Positions 24,197-33,556 of a stretch of 35,558 bases of DNA are shown here, piece by piece (position 1 is the first letter of the stretch; every line of letters begins with the position of its first letter). A model generated the notes under the pieces. That model had not been told where the DNA came from. It saw nothing but the letters and a program-made list of their open reading frames with translations, and ran no database searches. The translations under genes and the position numbers were made by a program. This DNA comes from Lusitaniella coriacea LEGE 07157 (GTDB taxonomy: Bacteria > Cyanobacteriota > Cyanobacteriia > Cyanobacteriales > Spirulinaceae): the NCBI RefSeq assembly GCF_015207425.1, contig NZ_JADEWZ010000046.1, positions 1 through 35,558 on the forward strand, written 5' to 3'.

Positions 24197-25993
24197 TTAT
24201 TTTCCGGCACGGCGCGCCGCCGCTTGTGCGAGCAGGGATTCGGCAAACGCGATCGCGTCCTGGGCAGAATGACCTCCGGCGAGTTGTGCCAGTTCTTGGC
24301 GGCGGGTTTGATGGTTGGCGAGGGGGGTGACGCGCACCACGGTACGGATTTCTGGTAAGTCGAGTAGGGCAGTTTCGATCGCGGTTTTCCCCCTTTTTTT
24401 CCCGTTGTTGCGTTCTGGGGGTTCGTCCACAATTTGTTTTTCAACTCGGAAGTGTGCGTCTGCCATTGCGGCAATTAGGGGTTGGTGAGTTACGCACAGG
24501 ACTTGATGAGACTGGCTGAGTTGATGCAGTTTGTGGGCGATTGCCTGAGCGACCTTTCCTGAAACCCCTGCATCGATCTCATCAAAAATCAAGGTTTTTG
24601 TGGGTAGGTTGTCGTTCGCGGGTTCAACGTCGCAGAAACAGGCTTTGAGCGCCAAAAGGAAGCGACTCATTTCGCCTCCGGATGCGGTTTCGCGCAGGGG
24701 TTGCAGGTCTTCGCCGGGATTGGCACTGAAGTAGTAGGTCACGCGATCGCGCCCCGTGGCGCTTTCGGAGGTTGGGGCGAGGCGGCATTCAAATTGAACC
24801 TTATCCATTGCCAAGGGTTTCAGTTCTTCAATAAGCTTCTTTTCGAGCTGTTTTGCCGCAATTTCTCGATATTCCGTAAGTTTTTGGCTTTCTTTTGTGA
24901 GAATTTTTTGACAATTTTGATAATGGTTTTCTAGATTTTCTAGGGATTGACTGTCCCCGTTCAGTTCGGCGAGTTCTCGTTGTAGTTTTTCGACGTGCGC
25001 GATCGCGTCGGCGAGTTCGGGTCCATACTTGCGACAGATTTGCTTGAGGGTGCGAATCCGCTCCTCGACTTCCTCTAAACGCTGGGGATCGGACTCCAAA
25101 GACTCCCCATAGCTATACATCTGTTTTCCCGCTTCAACAACCTGAGTCATTGCATCTCGAACCATTTCCAATATTCCATCGAGCTGGGGATCGTAGTTCG
25201 CCATATCCCCCAGAAGACTTTCTGCTTCTCCGAGTAAATCTGCACTGGCGGGAACTTCGCGATCGTTTTGGTAGAGAACTTGGTACGCCTTGTAACTCAA
25301 CTGTTGCAACTCAACCACATGGGAAAGACGATCGCGCTCCCCTTCAAGCTGTGCCAATTCTTCGGGATCGTCTAAATTTGCTCCTTCTAGTTCCTGGAGT
25401 TGATATTTAAACCAATCCAGTCGTTGCAATCGTTCCTGCTCTGAATTGCGTCGATTTTCGAGAGCTTGCATTGCCACTTTAAAAGACTCGTAAGCGATCG
25501 CGACCTGCTCCCTTTGTTGCAGCAACTCCTCCCCCCCAAAAGCATCGAGGAGTTCCCTTTGTCGTGCGGGGAGTAATAACTGTACCGTTTGACCTTGAGC
25601 CGTAATTTCCACCAAACGATCGCGCAATTGAGAGATAGCTTGACGATTCACCAGAACCCCATTGACGCGACAGCGCGATCGCAAACCGCTTTGAGTTGCC
25701 GTTATCTCGCGACAACAAACCACACTCGCCTCATCCAATAACTCAATTTCCTGCATCCCCAACCATTCCATCGCCATCGGAGTCAGCGCAAACGTCGCCT
25801 CCACCAAACCCCTCTGACTCCCCGCACGCAATAAGCGCCCATTTACCTTTCCCCCCAACACCACATCAATCGCATCCAAAATAATCGACTTCCCTGCACC
25901 CGTTTCCCCCGTTAATACATTCAAACCCAAACTCCACTCGCGATCGAGGCGGTCGATGAGGGCAAAATTTTCAATTCGCAAGGATAGCAGCAT
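24197..25993 (-). CDS. recN: DNA repair protein RecN
   Basis: RecN is an SMC-like ATPase acting in recombinational repair of double-strand breaks. The protein starts MLLSLRIENFALID, the family N-terminus, at ATG 25993. An upstream in-frame TTG at 26011 is rejected. Walker A is GETGAGKS (29-36). A central coiled coil spans about 150-380. The C-terminal half carries GGEMSRFLLALKA (signature) and LIFDEIDAGVSGKVAQAIAHKL (Walker B). HQVLCVTHQPLIAAMAD is the final ATPase segment. It is 598 residues, normal for the family. It is divergent from the UbiB-family gene. Confidence 0.96.
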   Translation of the reverse strand: MLLSLRIENFALIDRLDREWSLGLNVLTGETGAGKSIILDAIDVVLGGKVNGRLLRAGSQRGLVEATFALTPMAMEWLGMQEIELLDEASVVCCREITATQSGLRSRCRVNGVLVNRQAISQLRDRLVEITAQGQTVQLLLPARQRELLDAFGGEELLQQREQVAIAYESFKVAMQALENRRNSEQERLQRLDWFKYQLQELEGANLDDPEELAQLEGERDRLSHVVELQQLSYKAYQVLYQNDREVPASADLLGEAESLLGDMANYDPQLDGILEMVRDAMTQVVEAGKQMYSYGESLESDPQRLEEVEERIRTLKQICRKYGPELADAIAHVEKLQRELAELNGDSQSLENLENHYQNCQKILTKESQKLTEYREIAAKQLEKKLIEELKPLAMDKVQFECRLAPTSESATGRDRVTYYFSANPGEDLQPLRETASGGEMSRFLLALKACFCDVEPANDNLPTKTLIFDEIDAGVSGKVAQAIAHKLHQLSQSHQVLCVTHQPLIAAMADAHFRVEKQIVDEPPERNNGKKRGKTAIETALLDLPEIRTVVRVTPLANHQTRRQELAQLAGGHSAQDAIAFAESLLAQAAARRAGK

Positions 25994-26315
25994 TAATTTA
26001 AGGACGAACAATAGCAGTTAATATCTTGCTATTTTCCCTCAAATGGCTAGAGGGCGATCCATCGATTCCTCTCACAAAACGCTAGAACAGGAAAACCCCG
26101 TCCCTTATCTGTCTGTCAGCTTTCTTTTTGTAAATAACTCAATTTTCCCGTGTCACCCTCATTACACGAGATCGAGGTTGACGAACCTCTATTCGGAATG
26201 CCGAACAAAAATTCCTCGTCCCGTTAGAGCAGAGGTTGTTACAATACTTTACTAAGAGGGTAAATGATACTCCCATAAATTTCCGATCCTGTTTTCCCAA
26301 CCCCTAACCCGACCT
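25994..26315. other. Intergenic region between recN and the ABC1-kinase gene
   Basis: This 322-base spacer between divergent genes contains dispersed-repeat copy 5 at 26145-26190. Both promoters must be here, but none is clear. Confidence 0.4.
26145..26190 (+). repeat. Dispersed repeat, copy 5
   Basis: TTCCCGTGTCACCCTCATTA is followed by CACGAGATCGAGGTTGACGA and ACCT. It aligns with the second half of the copy at 20087. Confidence 0.6.
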
Positions 26316-28313
26316 ATGCCTGAGCCAACTGCCTTTCCTACTTCCTCTCTTAGCGAGACATTGGTTGAACGCGATTCAATCTCATCTCTACCCTCGCCAA
26401 AAGAGCCAACTGACTCGGCAGACTTATACACAGAAATCGGGCATTACGATCCCCAGGTCATTAACGACTACTATCGCCGCCGTCCCCTCAAAATCGCGAG
26501 TCGCTTAATCCAAATCGTCACTCCCTTTCTCTCCTTTGGGATGGGGATATGGTTAGACAAACTGCGGGGAAAACAGAAGAAAAATCAACGGAAACGCGCC
26601 GTGCAAATGCGGGAAATCATTACCAAACTCGGCCCCACCTATATTAAAATCGGACAAGCCCTCTCCTCCCGTCCCGACTTGGTTCCCGCTTCCTATTTAG
26701 AAGAACTCGCCCTACTGCAAGATCAACTTCCTCCCTTTGACAACGCGATCGCGTACCAGTTTATAGAAGAAGAACTCGGCAACTCCCCAGACTTAATCTA
26801 TGCAGAAATAACACCCGATCCCGTCGCCGCAGCGTCTCTCGGACAAGTTTATAAAGGGAAACTGAAAACCGGCGAAATGGTTGCCATTAAAGTGCAGCGA
26901 CCCGATCTGATTGGAAATATCAGCCTCGACGTTTACCTCATGCGCAGAATTGCGAGTTGGGCGCAAAAGAATATTAAACAGGTTCGCAGCGATCTGATCG
27001 CGATCGCGGACGAATTTGCCGGACGCATTTTTGAGGAAATGGACTACGAACTAGAAGGACGCAATGCCGAACGCTTTGCAGAACTCTACGACTATCTTCC
27101 CGAAATTTACATCCCCCGAATTTACTGGGAATACACCGGACGGCGCGTCCTCACAATGGAGTGGATTACCGGAACAAAACTCACCAACCTCCCCGCCGTT
27201 CAAGCCCAAGGCATCGATGCAACCCACCTCGTCGAAGTTGGAGTAGAATGCTCCCTGCGCCAACTCCTCGAACACGGCTTTTTCCACGCCGATCCCCACC
27301 CCGGAAACCTCCTCGCCACCCCAGACGGCAAACTGGCATATCTCGACTTTGGCATGATGAGTCGAATTCAGCCCTATCAACGCTACGGTTTAATTGAAGC
27401 CGTCGTGCATTTAGTCAATCGGGATTTTGAAGCCCTCGCCCGCGATTACGTCAAACTTGAATTTCTCACCCCCGATACCGATCTAAGACCCATTGTTCCC
27501 GCCCTTACCAACGTTTTTGGCAATGCGTTAGGGGCTAGCGTTGCGGAATTAAACTTCAAAAGCATCACCGATCAAATGTCGGCAATGATGTACGAATTTC
27601 CCTTTCGCGTTCCGGCATACTACGCCCTAATTATTCGTTCTCTCGTCACCCTAGAAGGCATTGCCATCGGCATTAATCCTAACTTCAAAGTTCTCAGCAA
27701 AGCCTACCCTTACATTGCCAAGCGACTGCTCACCGATCCCTCCACCGAACTGCGATCTTCCCTGCGCGATCTCCTCTTCAAAGATGGAAGTTTCCGTTGG
27801 AATCGTTTAGAAAACCTGCTCAAAAATGCCCGCAACAGTCAAGATTACAATTTTGATAGCGTTTCCCAACAAGCCATTGATTTTCTCTTCTCAGAACGGG
27901 GCGTATTTATTCGCGAAAGGTTAGCAGATGAAATTGTCAAAGCAATTGATATGTACAGTCGGCGATTCTTCTTCAACTTCTCGACAACCGTTCGAGAACA
28001 AGTGGGAATGGCAGTGCAAGAAACGCCGACTGAATTGAGAGAAAGTTCCAAGAGTTTAGAACATATTAAAAACATCATTGACATCCTAAAAGATACCCCT
28101 GGTTTCGATCCCATGACACTTTTACCCTTAATTCCCAATCTCCTCTCAAAACCCGAAACCCATCAAATGGGACAAAAAATTGCTGGGGGACTCGCACAAA
28201 AAATGGCAGCACGATTGATTCGCAATCTTCTTCTCGAACCGAGTCTTGCACGACAACAATCCAAGCAATCTTCTAAACCGCAATATTCACTTCCGCCTGC
28301 TGCTGTGCGCTAA
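26316..28313 (+). CDS. ABC1/UbiB/AarF family atypical kinase
   Basis: This 665-residue protein belongs to the UbiB/ADCK family, linked to quinone synthesis and membrane-lipid (plastoglobule-like) metabolism. The motifs are in place: KxGQ signature YIKIGQALSSRPD (Lys111-Gln114), Ala-rich nucleotide loop AAASLGQVY (171-179), Lys192 (VAIKVQRP), the catalytic-loop equivalent HADPHPGN (324-331) and DFG (344-346). The Ala-rich loop in place of a Gly-rich loop is characteristic of the family and favours ATPase over protein-kinase activity. The C-terminus of about 250 residues is helical. Cyanobacteria have several paralogues, so no specific symbol is given. The short residues 1-40 are low complexity. 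Confidence 0.93.
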   Translation: MPEPTAFPTSSLSETLVERDSISSLPSPKEPTDSADLYTEIGHYDPQVINDYYRRRPLKIASRLIQIVTPFLSFGMGIWLDKLRGKQKKNQRKRAVQMREIITKLGPTYIKIGQALSSRPDLVPASYLEELALLQDQLPPFDNAIAYQFIEEELGNSPDLIYAEITPDPVAAASLGQVYKGKLKTGEMVAIKVQRPDLIGNISLDVYLMRRIASWAQKNIKQVRSDLIAIADEFAGRIFEEMDYELEGRNAERFAELYDYLPEIYIPRIYWEYTGRRVLTMEWITGTKLTNLPAVQAQGIDATHLVEVGVECSLRQLLEHGFFHADPHPGNLLATPDGKLAYLDFGMMSRIQPYQRYGLIEAVVHLVNRDFEALARDYVKLEFLTPDTDLRPIVPALTNVFGNALGASVAELNFKSITDQMSAMMYEFPFRVPAYYALIIRSLVTLEGIAIGINPNFKVLSKAYPYIAKRLLTDPSTELRSSLRDLLFKDGSFRWNRLENLLKNARNSQDYNFDSVSQQAIDFLFSERGVFIRERLADEIVKAIDMYSRRFFFNFSTTVREQVGMAVQETPTELRESSKSLEHIKNIIDILKDTPGFDPMTLLPLIPNLLSKPETHQMGQKIAGGLAQKMAARLIRNLLLEPSLARQQSKQSSKPQYSLPPAAVR

Positions 28314-28330
28314 TTGGTACAGAATTTTGT

Positions 28331-28357
28331 AATAAAAAACCCAACTAAAAAGTTGGG
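28331..28357 (-). terminator. Intrinsic terminator for the 131-aa gene
   Basis: Read on the minus strand, CCCAACT-TTTT-AGTTGGG forms a seven-bp stem followed by six T. It lies 78 bases past the stop of the gene at 28436. On the plus strand no T run follows. Confidence 0.75.
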
Positions 28358-28435
28358 CTGGCTATTGCTATAGCTATAAAATTAGTACACCGATTGGACG
28401 AGATATCGTTTTGACAGTACTGTCATCAAGACAAG

Positions 28436-28831
28436 TTAAGCAGATTGAGGGAAATGACAAATGACATTACGAATCACATAATTATCAAAGTCATCTGAGG
28501 CATTGGTTGGGTTGGTAACCGGCATCACCCGCAGCACATTGTTTCCACTGTTTAAGGTTGAGCTACTGAGTGCAACTGTTTGTGTTTGCCACTGGTTAGT
28601 ATTGCCACCATTGTTATTGAACAATACACCCACTTTCGTATCGTTAACAAAGACATCTGCATTCTCGTTAGTCACAGTCATTCCTTTGACCATAAAGCTA
28701 ATAAATGCAGGTTTGGCAGTGCTACGACCTCCGGTGTTAAAGGACTTGGTAAAACCGGACTCATTGCTGTTATCTCCAATCGTCACATTGCTGTCACCGA
28801 TGAGAATCTCATAGTCACTTACTACAGGCAT
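28436..28831 (-). CDS. Small beta-rich hypothetical protein, 131 aa
   Basis: I cannot name this family. The 131-residue protein is rich in Asn, Thr, Ser and Val, with a regular beta pattern (YEILIGDSNVTIGDN, AFISFMVKGMTVTNENADVFVNDTKV, TQTVALSSSTLNSGNNVLRVMPV). It suggests a jelly-roll or carbohydrate-binding-type sandwich. There is no signal peptide. The C-terminus DNYVIRNVICHFPQ resembles the end of such sandwich domains. A terminator follows, and the upstream gene lies far away on the other strand, so it is a single-gene unit. An adhesion or binding role is only inferred from fold-like features. Confidence 0.65.
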   Translation of the reverse strand: MPVVSDYEILIGDSNVTIGDNSNESGFTKSFNTGGRSTAKPAFISFMVKGMTVTNENADVFVNDTKVGVLFNNNGGNTNQWQTQTVALSSSTLNSGNNVLRVMPVTNPTNASDDFDNYVIRNVICHFPQSA

Positions 28832-29501
28832 TTTGAATTCCTACGTATTGCTTGATTTGATAGTTACTTTCTTAATATGACAAATGGCTCACCCAAACTA
28901 CATTACCCACTTTGGGTACTTTTAAGGATGTGAAACGATCGGGAAAAATAGGGCAATAAATTATTAAAATTTCCTGAGTTCATAATTCGGAAAATTCGTA
29001 TTGTGGCAGTTTTGGATAAAATTCCTTGTTTTTAGTTAAATGGGTGTCTTTGCCTTCATGAAATCTCGATCTCTGGGCTGATTTATAAACTAAATCTTGA
29101 GGCGATTGAAAGCTTTGGTTTTGGTAGACAAGGGTCAACAAGTTGATATCTAGCAAATCGCGGCATTACCCACCCTACAGAAGTGTTTAATCTTTCCTTT
29201 AGGAATTTGCTTAAAATTTTGAAATATTTTTCTATTTGCAAAACTTTCTCTAAAAAGAATCCGGGAATTCTTTTTGGATCAACCCTTAAAATCCAGCAGT
29301 TTTGTGCCAATATTCTGTTTTTTAGGTTGATTTCTCCAGTTGTTTCAACACTAAAAAATCAAGATCTCAGGCTTAAATTTCCATTAAAAATCAAAACTCT
29401 ATCGCCATATTTATTCGTGAAGTATCGCTCGACTTTTCTGCTGAAAGCCTTAGTTTGATTCGGTTTTAGAATAGAGAAAGAAATGAGTTGGGTAATCAAT
29501 T
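28832..29501. other. Long AT-rich intergenic region
   Basis: This 670-base spacer is AT-rich and shows no convincing gene. A plus ORF of 91 codons (29183-29458) has no ribosome site and is probably chance. A degenerate piece of the palindromic GCATTGCCC-type repeat lies at 29159-29179 (GCGGCATTACCCACCCTAC). Promoters of the flanking divergent genes must be here. Confidence 0.4.
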
Positions 29502-30434
29502 GTGGATGCTATAGCACGGGATAATCGCGCTGAAGTTCGGAAAGTTTTAGTTATCACGCTCCTGTTAAATGTATTTGTGATGGTGTTAAAAGCATTTGTC
29601 GGGATAATAACGGGTTCGTTAAGTTTGCAGGCGGATGCTTTACACAGCGTCACCGATGGTGCAAATAATATTTTGGGTTTGATTGCCAATCGTTTTGCCT
29701 CACCCCATCCCGATCGCGAACATCCTTACGGACACCAGAAATTTGAGGCGGTGGGTGCGTTAGGGATTGCTGCGTTTCTAGCGGTTGCTTGTTTTGAAAT
29801 CTTACAAAGCGCGATCGCGCGTCTCTTCCATAGCACGACTCCCATTAATATTAGCGCCTCCGAACTCTCGATCCTACTCCTCGTTTTAGGAACGAATATC
29901 TTTGTCGCCTGTTACGAACGTCGCGTTGGCGAACAAATTGGCAGTCCGATTTTAATCGCCGATGCCAAACACACCACCAGCGATATTTGGATTACCATTA
30001 CTGTTTTAGGGGGATTAGTTGGCGTTTGGTTGGGACAATTATTCGATTTCCCTCAACTACAATGGCTTGATATCGTTCTCGCCTTTCCCGTCGCAATCTT
30101 AGTTTTTCGGAGCGGTTGGGACGTTGTACGAGATAATTTACCGTGGTTGGTCGATAAAATCGCGATCGCGCCCGAAACCATCTATAACATTGTTATGGAC
30201 GTTCCCGGCGTTCTCAACTGTCACAACATCGCCTCTCGTGGCGTACTCGGACGACAAGTTTTTGTAGAAATGCACCTAATTGTTGATGCAACTGACGTGC
30301 AAACAGCCCATAAAATAACAGAAGATGTAGAACATCAACTCAGAAAACACTTCAGTCCCGTGCGTATCTCCATTCACATCGAACCCCCCAATTACCAATC
30401 CAATCAAATTGCCGTCGAAGGCGAACACATTTAA
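29502..30434 (+). CDS. Cation diffusion facilitator (CDF) family transporter
   Basis: This 310-residue protein exports divalent metals (Zn2+, Fe2+, Mn2+ or others) by proton antiport. Six membrane helices are expected. Helix 2 carries DALHSVTDG (Asp45, His48, Asp52) and helix 5 carries DAKHTTSD (Asp154, His157, Asp161), together forming the metal site. The cytosolic C-terminal domain (about 220-305) is the usual ferredoxin-like fold with HNIASRGVLGRQVFVEMHLIV. The start is GTG; a TAA lies three codons upstream, and the next Met is inside helix 1. The metal specificity is not decided. An alternative frame with ATG at 29482 is rejected. Confidence 0.93.
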   Translation: MDAIARDNRAEVRKVLVITLLLNVFVMVLKAFVGIITGSLSLQADALHSVTDGANNILGLIANRFASPHPDREHPYGHQKFEAVGALGIAAFLAVACFEILQSAIARLFHSTTPINISASELSILLLVLGTNIFVACYERRVGEQIGSPILIADAKHTTSDIWITITVLGGLVGVWLGQLFDFPQLQWLDIVLAFPVAILVFRSGWDVVRDNLPWLVDKIAIAPETIYNIVMDVPGVLNCHNIASRGVLGRQVFVEMHLIVDATDVQTAHKITEDVEHQLRKHFSPVRISIHIEPPNYQSNQIAVEGEHI

Positions 30435-30452
30435 ACCCCAAACAACTCAAGG

Positions 30453-30502
30453 TTTTCCACAGACACCAAAGATTTTCCACAGAATTCACCAAGTTTTCCA
30501 CA
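30453..30502 (+). promoter_or_regulatory. Three phased DnaA-box-like motifs (TTTTCCACA)
   Basis: TTTTCCACA occurs at 30453-30461, 30473-30481 and 30494-30502, all in one orientation with spacings of 20 and 21 bases, so on the same DNA face. TTTTCCACA is the DnaA box form used at cyanobacterial replication origins. The cluster lies between the CDF gene and gatB. No dnaA or dnaN is in the window. Confidence 0.55.
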
Positions 30503-30616
30503 AAAACAAGCAAATGATAACCTGTTCGATCGTTATTCTTAACCCTGCGTTTATGACTTGTGAGAAAGAAGCAATGGGCAGTAGGCAGGTAGTAGAGTAC
30601 TAAATTAAGGAAGGAT

Positions 30617-30640
30617 CTCTCCCCGTCACCCTGTCATCCC
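30617..30640 (+). repeat. Short piece of the dispersed repeat, copy 6
   Basis: TCTCCCCGTCACCCTGTCAT matches the CCGTGTCACC core of the dispersed family in partial form, upstream of gatB. Confidence 0.4.
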
Positions 30641-30687
30641 CACCTGATACCCAATCGCGGAATTACTGTTTACTGGTTACTGAATTT

Positions 30688-32208
30688 ATGACTGCAACTG
30701 CACCCATCAAAACAAAATACGAAGCTGTTATCGGACTTGAAACCCACTGTCAACTCAACACTAAAACCAAAATTTTTAGTCCGGTTTCTACCGCCTTTGG
30801 CGCACCACCAAACAGCAATATTTCCCCGATTTGCTTGGGATATCCCGGCGTACTTCCCGTTTTGAACGAAAAAGTTCTTGAATACGCCGTTAAAGCGGGA
30901 CTCGCCTTAAACTGTCAAATTGCTCCCTATAGTAAATTCGACCGCAAACAATATTTTTATCCCGATCTCCCCAAAAATTATCAAATTTCCCAGTACGATT
31001 TACCCATTGCCGAACACGGCTGGTTAGAAATCGAATTAGTGGATAAAAAAGGCGCAGAACCCACGCGCCGGAAAATTGGCATTACGCGCCTGCACATGGA
31101 AGAAGATGCGGGAAAATTAGTCCACGGGGGAAGCGATCGCCTGTCGGGTTCGACTCACTCTTTGGTAGACTTCAACCGCGCCGGGGTTCCCCTACTAGAA
31201 ATTGTCTCCGAACCGGATTTGCGTTCGGGAGAAGAAGCGGCAGAATACGGTCGCGAGTTGCGCCGGATCGTTCGCTACCTGGGCATCAGCGACGGCAATA
31301 TGCAAGAAGGTTCGTTGCGCTGCGACGTGAACATTTCCGTGCGTCCTGTGGGTCAGGAGGCGTTTGGGGTGAAAGTCGAAATTAAAAATATGAACTCCTT
31401 TAGTTCGATTCAGAAAGCCATTGATTACGAAATCGAACGGCAAATTAAAGCCATTGCGGACGGCGAACCGATTTATCAAGAAACCCGCCTTTGGGAAGAA
31501 GGGAGTCAGCGCACGATTAGTATGCGAATGAAGGAAGGATCGAGCGATTATCGTTACTTCCCCGAACCGGATTTACCGCCGATTGAGGTGTCCAAAAAAC
31601 AACTCAAGCAGTGGGAGTCGGAATTGCCAGAACTCCCGGCACGCAAGCGCCACCGCTACGAAACGGAATTGGGACTGTCTGCTTACGATACTCGCGTTCT
31701 CACCGACGATCTTGAAGTGAGTCAATATTTCGATCGCGCGATCTCGCAGAGCCGCATCTCTGATGCGATCGCGCAAGGAGTCAATGCCAAACAAGTGGCA
31801 AACTGGGTAATGGGAGATATTGCCGCCTACGTTAATAGCGAAAAACTCGACAGCATCAACGATATCGCTCTCAAACCCGAAACCCTTGCCGAATTAGTCG
31901 GTTTGATCGAAGAAGGAACCATTAGCGGCAAAATTGCCAAGGAAATTCTTCCCGAACTCCTGAGCAAACCCGTGGATTCCGTCAAGAAGTTGGTTGAAAA
32001 GAAAGGATTGATCCAAATTTCCGACACGGGAGAATTGGAGAAAATGATTGATGAGGTGATCGCTGCACATCCCAAGGAAGTCGAACAGTTTCGCAATGGC
32101 AAAACGAAGTTAAAGGGGTTCTTTGTGGGACAAGTGATGAAGAAAACGAGCGGACGCGCCGACCCCAAAGTCACCAATCAATTGCTCGGGAAGAAGTTGG
32201 AAGGATAA
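30688..32208 (+). CDS. gatB: Asp-tRNA(Asn)/Glu-tRNA(Gln) amidotransferase subunit B
   Basis: GatB is the tRNA-binding, phosphorylating subunit of the GatCAB complex. That complex converts misacylated Glu-tRNA(Gln), and in some organisms Asp-tRNA(Asn), to the correct form. The 506-residue protein has the family landmarks YEAVIGLETHCQLNTKTKIF, ICLGYPGVLPVLNEK and DRKQYFYPDLPKNYQISQYD. Further on are RLHMEEDAGKL, DFNRAGVPLLEIVSEPD, GSLRCDVNISVRP, KVEIKNMNSF and RYFPEPDLPP. A C-terminal YqeY-like tail ends with SGRADPKVTNQLL. It is full length. gatA and gatC are not in the window. Confidence 0.97.
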   Translation: MTATAPIKTKYEAVIGLETHCQLNTKTKIFSPVSTAFGAPPNSNISPICLGYPGVLPVLNEKVLEYAVKAGLALNCQIAPYSKFDRKQYFYPDLPKNYQISQYDLPIAEHGWLEIELVDKKGAEPTRRKIGITRLHMEEDAGKLVHGGSDRLSGSTHSLVDFNRAGVPLLEIVSEPDLRSGEEAAEYGRELRRIVRYLGISDGNMQEGSLRCDVNISVRPVGQEAFGVKVEIKNMNSFSSIQKAIDYEIERQIKAIADGEPIYQETRLWEEGSQRTISMRMKEGSSDYRYFPEPDLPPIEVSKKQLKQWESELPELPARKRHRYETELGLSAYDTRVLTDDLEVSQYFDRAISQSRISDAIAQGVNAKQVANWVMGDIAAYVNSEKLDSINDIALKPETLAELVGLIEEGTISGKIAKEILPELLSKPVDSVKKLVEKKGLIQISDTGELEKMIDEVIAAHPKEVEQFRNGKTKLKGFFVGQVMKKTSGRADPKVTNQLLGKKLEG

Positions 32209-32298
32209 CAATTTTGAATTTTGCAAGTCAATGGGGAACTCTAATCCTAGAGCTTTTGAGAGCAGAAGCTCGTTCGCTGAGTCTCCCCCATTTGTCTT

Positions 32299-32874
32299 GT
32301 GAATCACTCATCCTTACAGCCGATTTTGATTCGTCTTGCTGAGGTCGCCGATGCAGAGCGAATCGTCCAAATTCAATACCAAGCATTACAAACGCAGTGT
32401 GCAAAGGATTATACACAACAGCAACTCAACGCTTTACTGGAAGATAAAAGTCGCAAGAGAAGTTGGAATGAAACGATCTTTGTGGCAGAAATCAATAATG
32501 AAATTGTGGGTTTTGCCGCATTGCTCCAAGCGCTTTCTAGTATTGGTGCGGCTTACGTCGATCCCAACTTTACCCGTCGAGGCATCGGGACAAAACTACT
32601 TGCCGAAGTAGAGCGCGAAGCAATGCTACACAACATCCAAATCCTGGGGGTGATGTCATCCCTTACCGCTCGCCCTTTTTATGAAGCCAATGGATACGAC
32701 GCGATCGCGGAATCGTCCATTCGAGTCAGAGGCGTTCAAGTCCCTTGCATTGCGCTCAAAAAAAGACTAATTCCTCAAACATCCGTAGGAGAGCGAATCT
32801 ATCATCTTTTCGTGTTATTTGTACTCACACTTCTCCTATTTTCAATTTTCTCCACAATCCTTTTGAGACTTTAG
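32299..32874 (+). CDS. GNAT N-acetyltransferase with C-terminal membrane segment
   Basis: This 191-residue protein has a GNAT fold (about 10-155). The acetyl-CoA loop is RRGIGTKLLAEVEREA (about 95-110), preceded by GAAYVDPNF, and ARPFYEANGYDAI follows. Members acetylate small molecules or proteins with acetyl-CoA; the substrate here is unknown. Unusually, residues about 168-190 (LFVLFVLTLLLFSIFSTILL) form a membrane helix at the very C-terminus. The start is GTG at 32299. The frame meets a stop shortly upstream and no ATG fits. The gene follows gatB by 90 bases on the same strand. Confidence 0.88.
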   Translation: MNHSSLQPILIRLAEVADAERIVQIQYQALQTQCAKDYTQQQLNALLEDKSRKRSWNETIFVAEINNEIVGFAALLQALSSIGAAYVDPNFTRRGIGTKLLAEVEREAMLHNIQILGVMSSLTARPFYEANGYDAIAESSIRVRGVQVPCIALKKRLIPQTSVGERIYHLFVLFVLTLLLFSIFSTILLRL

Positions 32875-32910
32875 CCAGAACTGCCATCTCCTAACCTAAC
32901 GAGGTGAAAG

Positions 32911-33432
32911 TTAAGGATTCAAATACTTCGATGCCATTTTCATCGCATCCATTAAATCCACATCGCCATCCCCATCGCTATCCAAAAAGTTATTGAGAAC
33001 TGGATTAGAACCCTGGGAATTCTGTTTTCTCGCACCGGATTGGAGAAAGTTCAAAACTAAAGGAACGAGCATTGGCAACAAGGATTGAATCGTTCCCGGA
33101 TTTAACCCCGTACTCCTTTCCACTTCCTGTACGATCTGTTGAATCTGAGGCGCGCTAAAAAGCATCTGTACCGCCTGATTGCTGGGTTGCGTGCCGCCAA
33201 ACTGATTCACAATGGATTGTGCTTGCTGTTCTCCCTGTGTATTGCGCCTTTCTTGCAGGCTGGAGCGAACGTGTTTGCCAACAATTGCCATTGCCGATTG
33301 AACCGTTTCTGGATTCGCATTAGAGTTTTGGCTGAGTTGCTGAACGGTGTTGAAAATCGTACCGAGCTGATTAGAGTTAGCTTTTAAGTCAGGATTATCG
33401 ATAGCACCGAGAATAGTATCAAAAAGGCTCAT
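32911..33432 (-). CDS. DUF937 domain protein with C-terminal Ca-loop-like motif
   Basis: The 173-residue protein is mainly the helical DUF937 domain (residues about 1-130; MSLFDTILGAIDNPDL, AQSIVNQFGG, LLPMLVPLVLNFLQSG), common in cyanobacteria and of unknown function. The C-terminus (about 145-170) contains LDSDGDGDVDLMDAMKMA, an EF-hand/dockerin-like calcium loop. There is no signal peptide. It is on the same strand as ccmK, 124 bases downstream. Co-transcription is possible, but a shared function is not established. Confidence 0.8.
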   Translation of the reverse strand: MSLFDTILGAIDNPDLKANSNQLGTIFNTVQQLSQNSNANPETVQSAMAIVGKHVRSSLQERRNTQGEQQAQSIVNQFGGTQPSNQAVQMLFSAPQIQQIVQEVERSTGLNPGTIQSLLPMLVPLVLNFLQSGARKQNSQGSNPVLNNFLDSDGDGDVDLMDAMKMASKYLNP

Positions 33433-33556
33433 AACAAAAACTTAAATAACGACAATACAAACAATTACGATCTTACCGGGTTTCTTCAGGCTAAAGACAA
33501 CATCGTAGGATTTTTCAGTCTTCAGCCATTGTTGAGAAAAAGAATGATTATCCTCA

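Noticed and set aside
26011-26011. TTG at 26011 as the recN start
   Set aside because: RecN proteins start at the MLLSLRIENF segment, which corresponds to ATG 25993.
29183-29458. 91-codon plus ORF in the long AT-rich spacer
   Set aside because: No ribosome site, no family pattern, and a low-complexity Lys/Phe/Leu composition expected from AT-rich DNA.
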